From assembly GCA_030765055.1 (NCBI GenBank), contig CM060950.1, forward strand, positions 462,299,689-462,363,688: a DNA stretch of 64,000 bases, in the 5' to 3' direction. Made by a program: the position numbers and the translations under genes. This stretch comes from Mantis religiosa. Its lineage: Eukaryota; Arthropoda; Insecta; Mantodea; Mantidae. Shown one piece after another: positions 1 to 12,431 of the stretch. The first letter of the stretch is position 1. Every line of letters starts with the position of its first letter. Under the pieces are notes generated by a model. That model made no database searches. It was not told the DNA's origin and saw only the letters and a list, made by a program, of their open reading frames with translations.

Positions 1-1253
<1,253 letters not shown>

Positions 1254-1670
1254 CTAAAATTAGGCAAATGAGTCAATCTTGTATATACTTTTCTCCACTT
1301 ACAAGTTTTTAAATGAAAACTAGTTTCTGGGAACTTCTTCCCTATCCTCAGTTCTGTGGTTGTCTGATGATGCATCCGGTGTCTGCATCTAGCTTGGTGT
1401 CGTGCTGCCATCTAATGTTCTGGTAAGTTTGATGACATCATCTACGGCGGGAATTTCAAAATTCATCAAGAGGTCCCGCCGTAGATGACATCATCAAACT
1501 TACCAGAACATTAGATGGCAGCACGACACTAAGCCAGATGCAGACACTGGATGCATCATCAGTCAACCACAACTGAAGATACGGAAGAAGTTCCCAGAAA
1601 CTAGTCTTCATTAAAAAACTTGTAAGTGGAGAAAAGTATATACAAGATTCACTCATTTGCCTAATTTTAA
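1254..1670. repeat. 417-bp fold-back (palindromic) MITE-like element
   Basis: Two arms of about 197 bp (1254-1451 and 1474-1670) are near-perfect inverted copies around a 22-nt loop. The outer tips read CTAAAATTAGGCAAATGAGT and its inverse, and each is flanked by TA (1252-1253 and 1671-1672), consistent with a TA target duplication. There is no coding capacity. The arms differ at only a handful of positions. A second copy of one tip lies inside the LINE at 6040-6086, so the family is dispersed. The best reading is a non-autonomous DNA transposon of fold-back type. The superfamily is unknown. Confidence 0.85.
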
Positions 1671-1851
1671 TAACAATGGCACTCCACTTTCTGAAATACT
1701 TCTTTTTATTCTATATTTAAATACTTGTTCAGCTGATGCAAGTTATAAAAACTTCTCATTGTCTGAGAAAATTTAAGGCAATTTAATAGCACACACATAC
1801 CCAAATCATAATAATGGGCATTAATTTTAATCATTGAGTCTATTCTTAAGC

Positions 1852-2150
1852 AGCCTAGGTCTGATCCCAGGCGACTGCAGAATGACATTTGTGGCGGACA
1901 ACATGGTGCTGGGACAGGTTTCCTCCGGGTCCTCTAGTTTCCCCTGCCAGTATTCCACCAATTCCTCCATCATCATCTCATTCATTCATCTTGCCCTCAT
2001 GTATCATCCATTTCCTTCATTCATCTCACCCTCATGTATCATCCATTTCCTTCACCCTCACACTAGGCATTGGGTTGATCACCCATCCTGGTTCTCTGTT
2101 GGATCCAAAGCTTCGGTTCCTCAGACCTTGCCTTAAGGGATAGAGGAACA
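1852..2150 (+). repeat. Degraded SINE-B copy (tRNA-derived)
   Basis: The stretch keeps the SINE-B box B-like region (GATCCCAGGCGAC) and the downstream body (GTGGACAACA, GGTTTTCTCCGGG, CCAGTTTCCCC) seen in the better copies at 33795 and 55589. The box A half is decayed. The open frames here come from the SINE body and are not genes. Confidence 0.65.
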
Positions 2151-2302
2151 AGTATCCCATAACACAATAGTGATACAACTAGGGAAGTTAAAGAAGAAAT
2201 GTATAAGAAGAGATCTTTAAAGATTGTATCATCTATAAATATTTTAGAGCAATAAGGCCTCTACAATCCTCCTGGTCTTAATCCAGCTGTCTTTTAGTTG
2301 AG

Positions 2303-2945
2303 TTGTAACAATGTTTTAGTTAGAACTTTTTATATGAATATTGTTTTCTGATATGACTTAGTAGGCCATGTAATGACAATATTAAAAAATAAATATATGT
2401 GTAATTTTGTGATTGGTCATAGTAATAATTGTATTACATAATGCAGTGATGTAGCAGTACATCGGCCAATCACAAAATTAATAGAGGAGTAACGATAGTT
2501 ACGGAAAATCAATAATCTTGAGATAGATATATGTTCTTCAATCTGGTTTCATGACGATGGAAAAATGTGATGGTGAATATAAAAGTTTTGTAGCGGAAAG
2601 TTAATAACCTTCAAAAAGAGTTATTCAGTATTCGTTATAGTAATGAGTGGACGTACAGAAGAGGAAGTTTAAGTAATTAATAGAAATTATATTAACTTGA
2701 AAATAAGGATTTATCGATGTGTTGGAGGTAATCTACAGTGACTCATTAAAAAAGAAAGTTCAAGTGAATTGTAATCCAGATTATACAATTAAATAATATA
2801 TTATGAAATCGGAGTCATATAAAATTGTATTTCTGTCACCAAAAATCCACACCTGAGAACAGATCTCATGACTCTTATTTAATCAAATCTCGACCTGGAT
2901 CTTCCAAACAGTCAACATGCATCCTATCTGCTGCGAGTGGAGGAA
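2303..2945. repeat. Unclassified dispersed repeat, copy 1
   Basis: The sequence recurs, split by a LINE, at 13884-15385. It begins TGTAAC, carries an inverted pair AATTTTGTGATTGG / CCAATCACAAAATT about 90 bp apart (2404 and 2467), and a TATA-like ATATAAAAG near 2578. These traits resemble a solo LTR, but no clear TG...CA end pair with target duplication was found, so the class is open. Confidence 0.55.
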
Positions 2946-3855
2946 TAACGCCACACAGTTTACCTTAAAACAGTCGTCCTAGCACATCCAGCAACTCCAT
3001 CAAAAGAGATGGATGCTATTGGGAAGGAAGAAATTACCAATATTCAAAGACCATCTGTAAAATGATGCACACAGTCTCTACTGAATACGAGTACAGCATA
3101 TTCCAACGCTTGAAAAGCAAATTCAACCACCAACTGGTCTGCACAACAAAGATATTCTGGGTTTTATCCAAGCTTCAACATTGAGTTTATAATTCCTTAC
3201 AATTTGAATTAACTTTTGAAAAGCTACACATTCCATTTTGAAAGTATACTGATGAAATATGACTATAAAAAAACTCATTTTTAAGTAACAACTGAAGCCA
3301 GTAGATCATCCTTGGCTACCTTAAACAAGTTTGAAAAAGAATAAGGGAAATACTGTTTATTATTACAGAAATATAATTATTTGTTACAGAAACTTCACTT
3401 ATCTTAAAAGAAAATGATGTAAATTTTCTTATTAATTGATCGCGATTTTGTTAATAGTTATCCACATCTTCAGTCAATCTCATTGTCAACATTACAATCA
3501 CTAGAGGTTTCTACATTTCTGCCAGTACTACCAAAATCTGAAAATGAAATAAATTTAAAAACAGAATCGATTGTCGGTATTTCAAAATTCGCTTTATGTG
3601 AAAAAGGGTTAAAACTTTTATATGTAATTATCAATATGAGTAGACTTCCTATAAATACCAAAGTTTAATTTATTATTTATTATCTTGAGATCTAGAAAAG
3701 GAAGAAATTCGTTAATTTCAGTTTCTAATGTGAATTTTATAGCTTTATCTTGTAAATTTAGTAATTTTTAAGCATCATCTCTTTAAAGTTAATAAATCAT
3801 CTATGTGTTTATCAGGAGCATTAGTAAAAATATTAACATATCTATACCAATAGTC
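2946..3855. other. Unrecognised non-coding stretch
   Basis: AT-rich. Short overlapping frames on both strands (3470-3668) have no family features. No repeat structure was seen. Confidence 0.5.
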
Positions 3856-3857
3856 AA

Positions 3858-4075
3858 CTTGAAAAATTCAATGCCATGGCCAGGATTTGAACCACGGATC
3901 TCCTGGTTTCAGTCCAGTCGCTCTTACCCATTGAGCTACCATGGCCAACGTGCCGTCCTGGCATTAAATTCTCCAATTGACTCATTTTCCTGGTAAACCA
4001 CTAGGGGCTCTTGTATCCAAGATACACCGTTTGTGGCGACCTACTATCTAAGTACTTAAATCCTAGGCTTCATCA
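3858..4075 (-). repeat. Element C copy, one arm (tRNA-like module)
   Basis: On the minus strand it carries a tRNA-like pair, box A-like GGTAGCTCAATGGGTAAGAG and box B-like GGTTCAAATCCTGGC, followed by the conserved body with AAATTCTCCAATTGACTC and GTTTGTGGCGAC (plus-strand words). It matches the copies at 41852, 46688, 55318, 57862 and 58129. The outer tip with the inverted terminal sequence is missing. Confidence 0.75.
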
Positions 4076-4106
4076 TTAAACTCTTATTATTTAAGTTAGT
4101 TGGACT

Positions 4107-5282
4107 ATGTCCAAGATGGCAGCTGCTTGTGGATTGGAAACGCGTAGTAAGCGTAATATAAGTGAAAATAATGTGAGTTTTGCAGATATAGTGTCGGAAA
4201 ATGCTATAAATTTAAACTACACAACTGTGAACTATGTAAATGATAGGAAGCACAAGGTCACGAATAAAGTTGAGAAAAAACCAAGGAATAGAAAATGGCG
4301 AAAGATGCACCCGCAAAGCATAACGCACGTGAGAATGAAATGATAGCATCACTACATATGATTGTAGATACGTTAAATAAGGACTTAAAAACTACTCATG
4401 AAGAGGTATTAAGTCTTAGAAGGGAAAAGAGTGTGTTAAATAAGGATTTAAGGGCTGCTCATGAAGAGATTTCAAGTCTGAGAAGCGAAAGTGAAGTGTT
4501 AAAAGCCAAATTACTTAAGGAGTCTTCGAAGTGTGAAAATGGTGGATATACAAAAGTATTGGGCCCGAAACAAAAGAAACAACATAGATACTCTGATTCA
4601 GTTCTATCCCAAAATCAGAATAATGATTGTAGCCTAAAACTCTCAAACAGGTTTCAAATCTTAAATTCTTTAGACATGGAAATTTGCAGTAATTTCGGAA
4701 GACCAAGCGCAAATTCTCCTGGTTCATGGATGCAGGATGGAAGCCAAATCAGCATAAAAGAAGAATGCTTATCTTCGGTGACAGTCATGCTACAGGAATC
4801 GTAGCTTTAAGCAATGAATCTGGGAATGAAATAGAAGCCAAGGCTACAGTAAAACCAGGTGCAACCACGGCCAAAGTAACTCAACAGTGAAAGAAACGAA
4901 GGACTTCACTTCAGATGATTGTGTGCTAGTAATTAGTGGTACAAATGACTTAAATTGTGATTTTACTGGTGATAATCTTATGTCCAGCCTAAATTCAGTG
5001 ATTCCTCATCTCCAAAGGACAAATGTTCTTGTAAAGCTGCCTAGAAGGCACGACTTTATCCCAAATTTTCCCTTAAATAAATGTGTTGAAAAGGTTAACC
5101 TAAACATCTCAAACTTCTGCAAAAGCTTCAACAATATAAAATTAATAAGCACTTATAATGCTGATAGGAAGCTTTACACTCATCACGGTCTTCATTTCAA
5201 TGGTAAGGGTAAGAAAGTGCTTGCAAATGCAATACAAAAGGCTTTTTTACAACTAATAGAAAGGGAAAGCAATAAAGTGTAG
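4107..5282 (+). pseudogene. LINE ORF1 with coiled coil and SGNH esterase-like domain
   Basis: The frame is broken into pieces at 4107-4343, 4295-4804 and 4887-5282. The second piece opens with a coiled coil holding an internal duplication (LNKDLKTTHEEVLSLR / LNKDLRAAHEEISSLR) and a segment SNRFQIL. After it the third reading frame gives a GDSHATG block, then in the last piece GTND and HHGLHFNGKGK. These are blocks I, III and V of SGNH hydrolases, the esterase fold known in CR1/L2-type ORF1 proteins, thought to help nucleic-acid or membrane association during retrotransposition. At least two frameshifts separate the blocks, so no product is expected. Confidence 0.75.
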
Positions 5283-5439
5283 TTAGTCAAGGCTTTCCGG
5301 TACACTTCCAAATGTTACCTCTGAAATTAACATAAATTCTGGTACTTTGAACTTATAAAATTATCACATTAAAGGCTGACATTAAAATTGATTTAAAACA
5401 TGTAAGGGATGCTTCTCCACAAAGGAAGGATACTAATCA

Positions 5440-8199
5440 AATAAGCATTTTCCACTTAAATATACAGAGCCTTAGAAATAAAAAAGAAAGCTTAGAAATT
5501 TTATTGCAAGGTCTTAATAAAGTAGATGTGCTCAGTCTTACTGAGCATTGGTTAAAGAAAGTAGAAATGAGTTGTTATAATAAAGCAAATGTTACATTAT
5601 CAAGTAGTTTCTGTAGAACAAATATGAAAACCAGAGGGACTTGCATTTATGTGAAATCTGCTATTAATTTTCAGAATGTTAAAAAATTTGAATACTTAAA
5701 TATGGAGCAGCATTTCGAAGTTAGTATTGTAAAATTGAATGACTATAAGGTTGTAATAATTTGTGTGTATAGAAATCCTGGTAGTGAATTACAAAAATTA
5801 CTTCAAAATTTGGAAATCATTCTGGAATATTACAAATTGAAAGCTCAAGTTATATTAACTGGTGATTTTAATATCAATTTTTTAAAGGACAGTAATCAAA
5901 AGAAAATGATCCTAAATTTGTTAAATATATATGGCCTACAAGCCATAATGAATGAGCCTACCAGAGTTCAAAATAGTGTTAAAACTGCAATTGACCAAAT
6001 AATCCTAAACACATATGCATTTCAGTATGCTTCATTAGTTACTAAAATTAGGCAAGTGAGTCAACCTTGTATATACTTTTCTCCACTTCATTAGTGTTTG
6101 AAACAGGCTTTTCAGGTCATTTTGGGCAACTAGCCCTACTAGAATCCAAATTTGAGAAGATTAATGGAATTATAACTAATAAAAAAGTATTCCAAGCAGT
6201 TAGGGCAATTAATGATACAAATGTCGATTATTTTAACTTTTTGTTGTCAGAGGAACCATGGGATGTGTACAAATTAAATGACAAACTGTGCATATGAGGA
6301 ATTTTTAAAAACTATTACCCATTACTTTAATGTAGCTATTCCCCTTAAAAAAGTAAACATAAATAGTAGAAGAGCAAGTAAAGACTGGATTACTCAAGGC
6401 ATACTAAATTCACGAGACATAGATTTTTAAATAAGTATGTTAAAGAGAATGTCACAACTAATGATTTCAGGGTGTACCTGCAAAATTATAAGAAAATATA
6501 TAACAAAACCATTAAGCAAGCAAAAAGGTTATCAATAAACAAGTGAATATGTGAAACAACTAATACAAGTCCATTTGGCACATTATTAAAAGAGAGACAG
6601 GCAAACAATGAATTGCACAATATCAATTCAATTAAATACAATGGTGAACTAATTTCTGAAGCTAATAAAGTTCTGAATTCTTTTAATACCTATTTTAATT
6701 AAATAAATAATTGTGCTAAGCTTAGCCAAAAGAATAAAATATAGGAATTTAAAATTTTACCATATTTTCCCTTTTCCTTATTTCTTTTGCCAACAGATAT
6801 AAATTAAATTAACTCAGTAATAAAGAGCCTTAAAAATGAAAAAATCTAGACCAACTTCTCTATCAACTTTTTCTAAAATTATCGAAAAAATAATGTTCAG
6901 AAGGTTATAAACACAATTTATGGATAGACCAGCAATATGGTTTTTGGAAAGGTAGATCAACTGATACTGCTATTATGCAATTTCTAGAAAAAGTATACTA
7001 GAATATGGATAGTATGTAAAAGTAAACTTTGTATTGGGCTATGTTTAGATTTGTCTAAAGCTTTTGAACTGGTCAATCATGATATATTACCCAAATTAAA
7101 TTCATATGGCATCAGAAGGACTGTAAACAACTGGTTTGCCTCGTATTTAAAAGACAGGAAACAGATAGTGGAATTACAATTTTTAGATGCAAAGACTAAT
7201 ACACTTTATGATGAACATTCTGAAATGGAAATTATAAAATGTGGGGTCCCTCAGGGTTCTATCTTGGGCCCCCTTCTATTTCTAGTTTATATTAATGATA
7301 TAACCCATAATGTAGATGAAGAAAATATTAAACTTACTAATTTTGCATATGACACAAACATACTCATCACTGGTAATGATAAAGGTCATTTACTTCAAAA
7401 TGTAAATGAAATTAATGAAATTATTATGCCATGGCTTGATCAAAACAGACTAATTTTAAACAAAGATAAAACAGTAGCAATAGGTTTTCGGCATAAAGTA
7501 AATAGAAGTATTACCTTCCCTAACCTTAATTTGGATGGCATCAACATTTCATATGTAAAAGATACAAAAATTTTAGGTTTGTGGTTAAATCAAAACTTGG
7601 ATTGGACTGTACATATATTAGATTTGATTAAAAAGTTAAGTAAGCAGTGATATGCTTTAAAAACATTAAAAATGATAGCAGACGTAAAGACAGTCCGAAT
7701 GGCATATTTTGCAAATTTTCATTCCCTTATGACTTATGGTATCATCTTTTGGGGTAATTCAAATGTGTCAGAAAAGCTTTTTCGAATGCAAAAAAGAGTC
7801 ATAAGAATAATAGTGAACCAACCAGCACATGTGAGCTGTAGAGTGTATTTTAAGGAACTGAAAATTATAACCCTGCCATGTTTATACATATACAAAGTTC
7901 TTTTGCATGTAAAAGCTAGTTTAAGTTGCTTTAAAACATATGCAGTGACACACCAGCATTATACAAGAAACAGTTCAAACCTACTAGCAATTAGTCATAA
8001 TACCACGTTATACAAACATCCCTTCACTTATAGTGGTACCCAACTGTACAATAAGTTACCTCTTTATTTAAAACAGATGGACAACCAAAAGATTTTTGAA
8101 TCGGAACTACATAAATTTTTAAGTAAAGCATGTTTTTATTCTATTCAAGAGTTTAAGTTATATTTTGGCATTTACTCTTATACTTTTTTTTTTTTGTAA
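5440..8199 (+). pseudogene. LINE ORF2: endonuclease and reverse transcriptase
   Basis: The endonuclease part is readable from about 5450 (FHLNIQSLRNKKESLE) through LTEHWL, YRNPGS and GDFNINFL (near 5860), the usual order for an exonuclease-endonuclease-phosphatase fold. The reverse transcriptase follows at 7051-7650: LSKAFELVNHDIL (motif A region), CGVPQGSILGPLLFLVYIND (motif B) and FAYDTN where the family has the catalytic FADD box, so the active site is altered. The C-terminal part 7672-8199 has the HYTRNSSNL segment common at the end of such ORFs. The region 6095-7050 is heavily frameshifted. Confidence 0.82.
6040..6086 (+). repeat. Solo tip of the fold-back element inside the LINE
   Basis: About 47 bp matches the outer end of the palindromic element at 1254 (ACTAAAATTAGGCAAGTGAG, then the GTATATACTTTTCTCCACTT region). 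It is bracketed by the direct repeat TTCATTAGT at 6031-6039 and 6087-6095. This looks like a separate insertion of, or filler copied from, the element tip. Confidence 0.65.
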
Positions 8200-8289
8200 T
8201 TTCTGTATTTAAATTTTGTAAATATTTTTGTGCTGACGTGTCCACAATTTTTTATAGAGATTTAAAGGATGAACAAATAGAATTGAATT

Positions 8290-8437
8290 GATAGAAATTA
8301 ATCATTTCTTCACACTAGCTGTATATAGGCTAAGGTTTTGAATAGAGAGTCAGTCATCTTTAAAAATTCAATGCTCTGGCTGGGATTTGAACCATGGATC
8401 TCCTGGTTTCCGTCCAGTAGCTCTTACCATGGCCAAA
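8290..8437 (-). repeat. Element C copy, outer arm
   Basis: It begins with the outer terminal sequence (AGAAATTAATCATTTCTTCACACTAGC, read in parts), then AGGCTAAGG and the AAAAATTCAATG...GGGATTTGAACCATGG stretch. It ends in CTTACCATGGCC. A full arm with tRNA-like module; the rest of the element is absent. Confidence 0.7.
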
Positions 8438-8990
8438 AAATGGAGCAGCTAACATTTCATCTGTAGACCAGTATATGTCTAATGTAGGTTTACAAATAAC
8501 ATGTTCACTGTCCACTTCTAAATTCTCCTCTTAGGCCCTAAATTGCCTTTAGAGGTCAGGGCTACCTTCATCCTGCTCACATATATGTTAGCTTCCATTC
8601 AATGAGAGACACTAAGTCAGCAGGAAAAAAAAATTGGTGAAAATGTCAGGTTAGCTTTACACCAGAAAGTATGTCTATTTGTCTATGTGAGTTCGAGTTA
8701 TTTTGACCACTGCACAATATTGATTCTTCATGAACACCTAAAGGAAGCGGGTCATTTTTTCCTCACTTATACCTGTATCAACACCTCCCTCATAATCACC
8801 ATCAATATCAACATCATGTCAAACAGCAAAATGTCCTCCACATTTTCTTAAGTGATTATCAGAAGCCCATACACATCCTACACAAGCTAATTTGCTACAT
8901 TACTAGGATAAGCCAATAACAATTTCATATGTGCTATTCATTTAACTCTCAATAGCTATAAGAAATTACAGAGTGAGTATAATAAATACT
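8438..8990. other. Unrecognised non-coding stretch
   Basis: No credible coding frame or repeat structure was seen. Confidence 0.5.
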
Positions 8991-8999
8991 GAGCGAAAA

Positions 9000-9889
9000 C
9001 AGCAGCATAAGGCTGCCACAAACTTCACTTGTGAAATACTGTAATAAGAGATACATAGAGATGCTGACAGAGAGGTGTGTTTCTTTCCAGCATGTAATTC
9101 ACACAACATATACAATGATTATCACTTGGTAGAACTGACTTTTGTCTTTTGTTCTGGATTGCACGGCGCAGATTGTTCAATGTCTCACAATAAGACGCTG
9201 CATTGATTGTCTCATTACGAGGCAGAAACTCCACTAGCAATACTCCTTTTCTGTCCCAAAAAACTGTGCACATGATTTTCCAGGCAGAAATTGTTTGCTT
9301 AAACTTCACTTTTGTGGGTGATTATGAATGTCGCCATCCCATGGATTGTTTCGATTCTGGTGTGACGTAGGCCACCTATGTTTCGTCACCAGTAACAATT
9401 TGGTCTAAAATATCTTCACCTTCATTGTGGTACCGCTCAAGGAAAGTCAATGCACTGCCTAACGTTGGGTTTTGTGCAAATCCGTCAATATTTTCGGAAC
9501 CCAACATGAACACAATTTCTGGTACTTCAAGTTCTCGGTCACAATGTGATACAAACACTACTAGAATATTGAGGAAAATAGTCGCACAATGATGAAATTG
9601 TAAAGCGTCTGTTTTCTCTCACCTTTTTGACCACTTTCTGCACCAAATCTTCAGTAACGACAGAAGGATGCCCACTCCGTTCTTCACCGTGCACATTTGT
9701 GCAGCCATCTTTAAATGCTCTCACCCATTTCTTTACCATTCCATCACTCATAATGTTTTGTCCGTAAACATCACAGATCTCACGACTAATATCGATCGGT
9801 TTTACACCTTTACCACTAAGAAATCTTATAACATCCCGTACTTCACAATCGGCGGGACTCATGATTGTCGAAGGCATCTTAAATAACAC
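9000..9889 (-). pseudogene. Mariner-type transposase relic
   Basis: Read leftward from 9889, the N-terminal DNA-binding region is clear: DCEVRDVIRFLSGKGVKP, then VYGQNIMSDGMVKKWVRAF and EERSGHPSVV, the paired helix-turn-helix style of mariner proteins. The next piece (9558-9376) has FLERYHNEGEDILDQIVTGDET, holding the first catalytic aspartate in TGDET. A third piece (9309-9025) has VFWDRKGVLLVEFLP and AASYCETLNNLRRAI. The middle is deleted or frameshifted, and the region of the second and third catalytic aspartates is not readable. Terminal inverted repeats could not be placed. Confidence 0.85.
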
Positions 9890-9912
9890 ATCAGATGGCT
9901 TATATATAACTT

Positions 9913-10670
9913 CAACCTCATCTCCTGCCGTATATTATCCTTCCTTACAAAACACTCCACTGTCAGTAGAGGGCCTAGCCCTGATCTGGCTTGAGACCAA
10001 AGGTCTGAATTTCAGATCTTCAATGTCCAGTCGTGTGACAAACCTCATCTTGTGCCGTATATTACCCTTCCTTTCAAAAACCCCACTTCCAGTTGAGGGC
10101 CTAGCCCTGATCTCTGCTTGAGACTGAAGGTCTGACTTTCAGATCTTCAATGTCCAGTCGTGTGACAAACCTCATCTTGTGCCGTATATTATCCTTCCTT
10201 AGAAAACACTCCACTGTCAGTAGAGGGCCTAGCCCTGATCTGGCTTGAGACCAAAGGTCTGATTTTCAGATCTTCAATGTCCAGTCGTGTGACAAACCTC
10301 ATCTTGTGCCGTATATTACCCTTCCTTTCAAAAACCCCACTTCCAGTAGAGGGCCTAGCCCTGATCTCTGCTTGAGACTGAAGGTCTGACTTTCAGATCT
10401 TCAATGTCCAGTCGTGTGACAAACCTCATCTTGTGCCGTATATTATCCTTCCTTAGAAAACACTCCACTGTCAGTAGAGGGCCTAGCCCTGATCTGGCTT
10501 GAGACCAAAGGTCTGATTTTCAGATCTTCAATGTCCAGTCGTGTGACAAACCTCATCTTGTGCCGTATATTACCCTTCCTTTCAAAAACCCCACTTCCAG
10601 TAGAGGGCCTAGCCCTGATCTTGCTTGAGACTGAAGGTCTGACATTCAGAACTTCTATGTCCAGTCGTGA
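9913..10670. repeat. 127-bp tandem repeat, six monomers in A-B-A-B-A-B order
   Basis: The marker GCCGTATATTA recurs at 9927, 10054, 10181, 10308, 10435 and 10562, exactly 127 bp apart. Odd monomers carry ACACTCCACTGTCAG and TGGCTTGAGACCAAAGG. Even monomers carry ACCCCACTTCCAG and GCTTGAGACTGAAGG. The true homogenised unit is therefore a 254-bp dimer. The open frames across it are by-products of the repeat. Confidence 0.95.
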
Positions 10671-11465
10671 TGGTGGTGTATTTCATATTAGCGCAAGCGT
10701 GCTTTTGGTAACACCCATGTGGTTACGACTAATCGGCAAACCAGAAGTATATCTGCCGACAGACGGCCAAACACATGAGTTATAAGAAAACAGTTCAATC
10801 TTTGAGCATAGCTGAGGAAGTTGTTTCGCTGGAAATCATCCATCAATTAAGTGCAATTTCATCCATGTGGAAACAAGTTAGAATCGCAAATCCGTTGCCA
10901 AGGCAACAAAAAACCGACATTACCAGTAGCGCGTGCTCTGAAGGACGGAAACTGACTGGCTTTGGAACAGGTGTGGAGCAAGTTCGACTCCAGCTACAGG
11001 CATTGCGCACCACTGAGATGATGTCTACCTAAAGTGGTTCCGGAAAGTATTCGTCTTCTCTTTGAAACTTTGTAACTGACATATTCTAATTTTTATTCTT
11101 TTTCATTTTATTAATGTATAAATTTTACTTTATCCGTACATGTAGTGGCTGGGAGACGTATTGGATATCAAGATTTCAAGAATTCCTGCACTAGAAAGAA
11201 ATATTTTTTTAGAAAAAATGCGTGTGTGTATGTGTATATGTGTGTGTGTTTAACTAACAAAATGATGAAAGCCGGTATATAGAATTAGTTTATCTACTTT
11301 GTGTAACGTGGAACAATACAAAATCAAAACAATTGATTGCTTACTTTATCGCACTCAATGCGGCAAATTTAATATTAATTTCATGTGAATACACAAGTAA
11401 ATCTTCAAAGCAAATCAAAATTAACATTTATTTGTTTTATACATTTGTTGCAACATTCCCGCAAT
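10671..11465. other. Unrecognised stretch with a short TG-rich run
   Basis: Open frames at 10775-11032 and 11333-11647 show no family features. A short TGTGTGTGTATGTGTATATG-like run lies near 11222. Nothing else was recognised. Confidence 0.45.
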
Positions 11466-12017
11466 GTATCAAATATTTTTTTTTTCAATTTACGTCCTCC
11501 AACGTTAAGTCATATAGGACGATGAGTGACCCGTGTGAAATGATGCTCATATGTGTTTGGGCTCCATGGAGCTCAGAGTTACCCGACATTTGTCTTTCAG
11601 GATTAGGAAAAACCCCGGAAAAACCTTATCCAGTTAACTCACCCTGACCGAGATTCGAACTCAGGGCCTCTTGAACGTGAGGTAGACACGCTACCATCTA
11701 CGCTACCTAGGCAGGCATAGAGATTGGAGCTACCCGACATTCGTATTTTAGGATAAGGGAAAACCCCAGAAAACCTTATCCAGGTAACTCACCCTGACCG
11801 AGATTCGAACTCAGGGCCTCTTGAACGTGAGGTAGACACGCTACCATCTACGCTACCTAGGCAGGCATAGAGATTAGAGTTACCCGACATTCGTATTTTA
11901 GGATAAGGGAAAACCCCGGCAAAACCATATCCAGGAAACTTGCCCTAACCGAGATTCAAACTCGAGACCTCTTAAACGTGAGGCAGACACGCTACCATCT
12001 ACGCTACCGAGGCGGGC
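11466..12017 (-). repeat. SINE-A copy with head region triplicated in tandem
   Basis: The tail side (ACGTCCTCCAACGTTAAGTC) is at the left and the tRNA-like head at the right, so the element is on the minus strand. The head block, containing box B-like CCGAGATTCGAACTC and box A-like GCTACCATCTACGCTACC, occurs three times (about 11570-11716, 11725-11875 and 11880-12016) joined by GCATAGAGATT linkers. SINE-A recurs at 33757, 42190 and 55427. Confidence 0.85.
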
Positions 12018-12430
12018 TCAAATAAATTCCTCCTGATATTGAGGCTAAACAGTTTATACTAAAATAAGCTAGAACAATTGACATTTGTTAGTCTCAGAAA
12101 AGCTCGAGAATGGCTGAACCAATTTTGGTTTTGAAATATCTGTTTAAGTCCATGGAGGTTTAAGGCAAAGTTATACTGAAAATTCGCCGAAAATGTTGAA
12201 AATCATGGAATTTCCTTGTTTGTCATTTTTGGTAGCTTAGAGTGTGTAGTAATAGATGGCATGCTATTTTTATCATTTGCACCGTCTTAGGCCATCACGT
12301 GACAATTTAAAGACACCTTTAACAATCTTTAAAAGTAACAACCATTACTTTAAAGTTAATTTTCTAAGAAACGTTTTTTCTAACACTTTTGAGTATTCAA
12401 AATGCCTCACACGTCAAAGTTCTTCATATA
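12018..12430. other. Unrecognised non-coding stretch
   Basis: No coding or repeat structure recognised. It ends at the mariner insertion site. Confidence 0.45.
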
Positions 12431-12431
12431 T

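Larger units (their letters stand above)
4084..8285 (+). mobile_element. CR1-like non-LTR retrotransposon (LINE), decayed
   Basis: This is a near full-length LINE of about 4.2 kb. It has a coiled-coil/esterase ORF1, then an ORF2 with an apurinic-type endonuclease and a reverse transcriptase. The 3' end shows short AATAGAATTGAATTGA-like repeats rather than poly(A), as in CR1-type elements. Several frameshifts and stops break both ORFs. A 47-bp piece of the fold-back element sits inside ORF2. The element lies between two partial element C copies. Assignment to the CR1/L2 group rests on the SGNH-type ORF1 and the 3' end and is tentative. Confidence 0.8.

Noticed and set aside
2303..2945. Solo LTR
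   Set aside because: It has a TG start, TATA-like and CCAAT-like words, but I could not find a CA end with matching target duplications in either copy, so it was left as an unclassified repeat.
3858..4075. tRNA gene on the minus strand
   Set aside because: Box A and box B words are present, but the acceptor and anticodon stems do not close, and the same sequence recurs as a dispersed repeat in both orientations.
9861..10785. Coding frames across the 127-bp array
   Set aside because: The frames follow the tandem units and change with subtype; no protein features.
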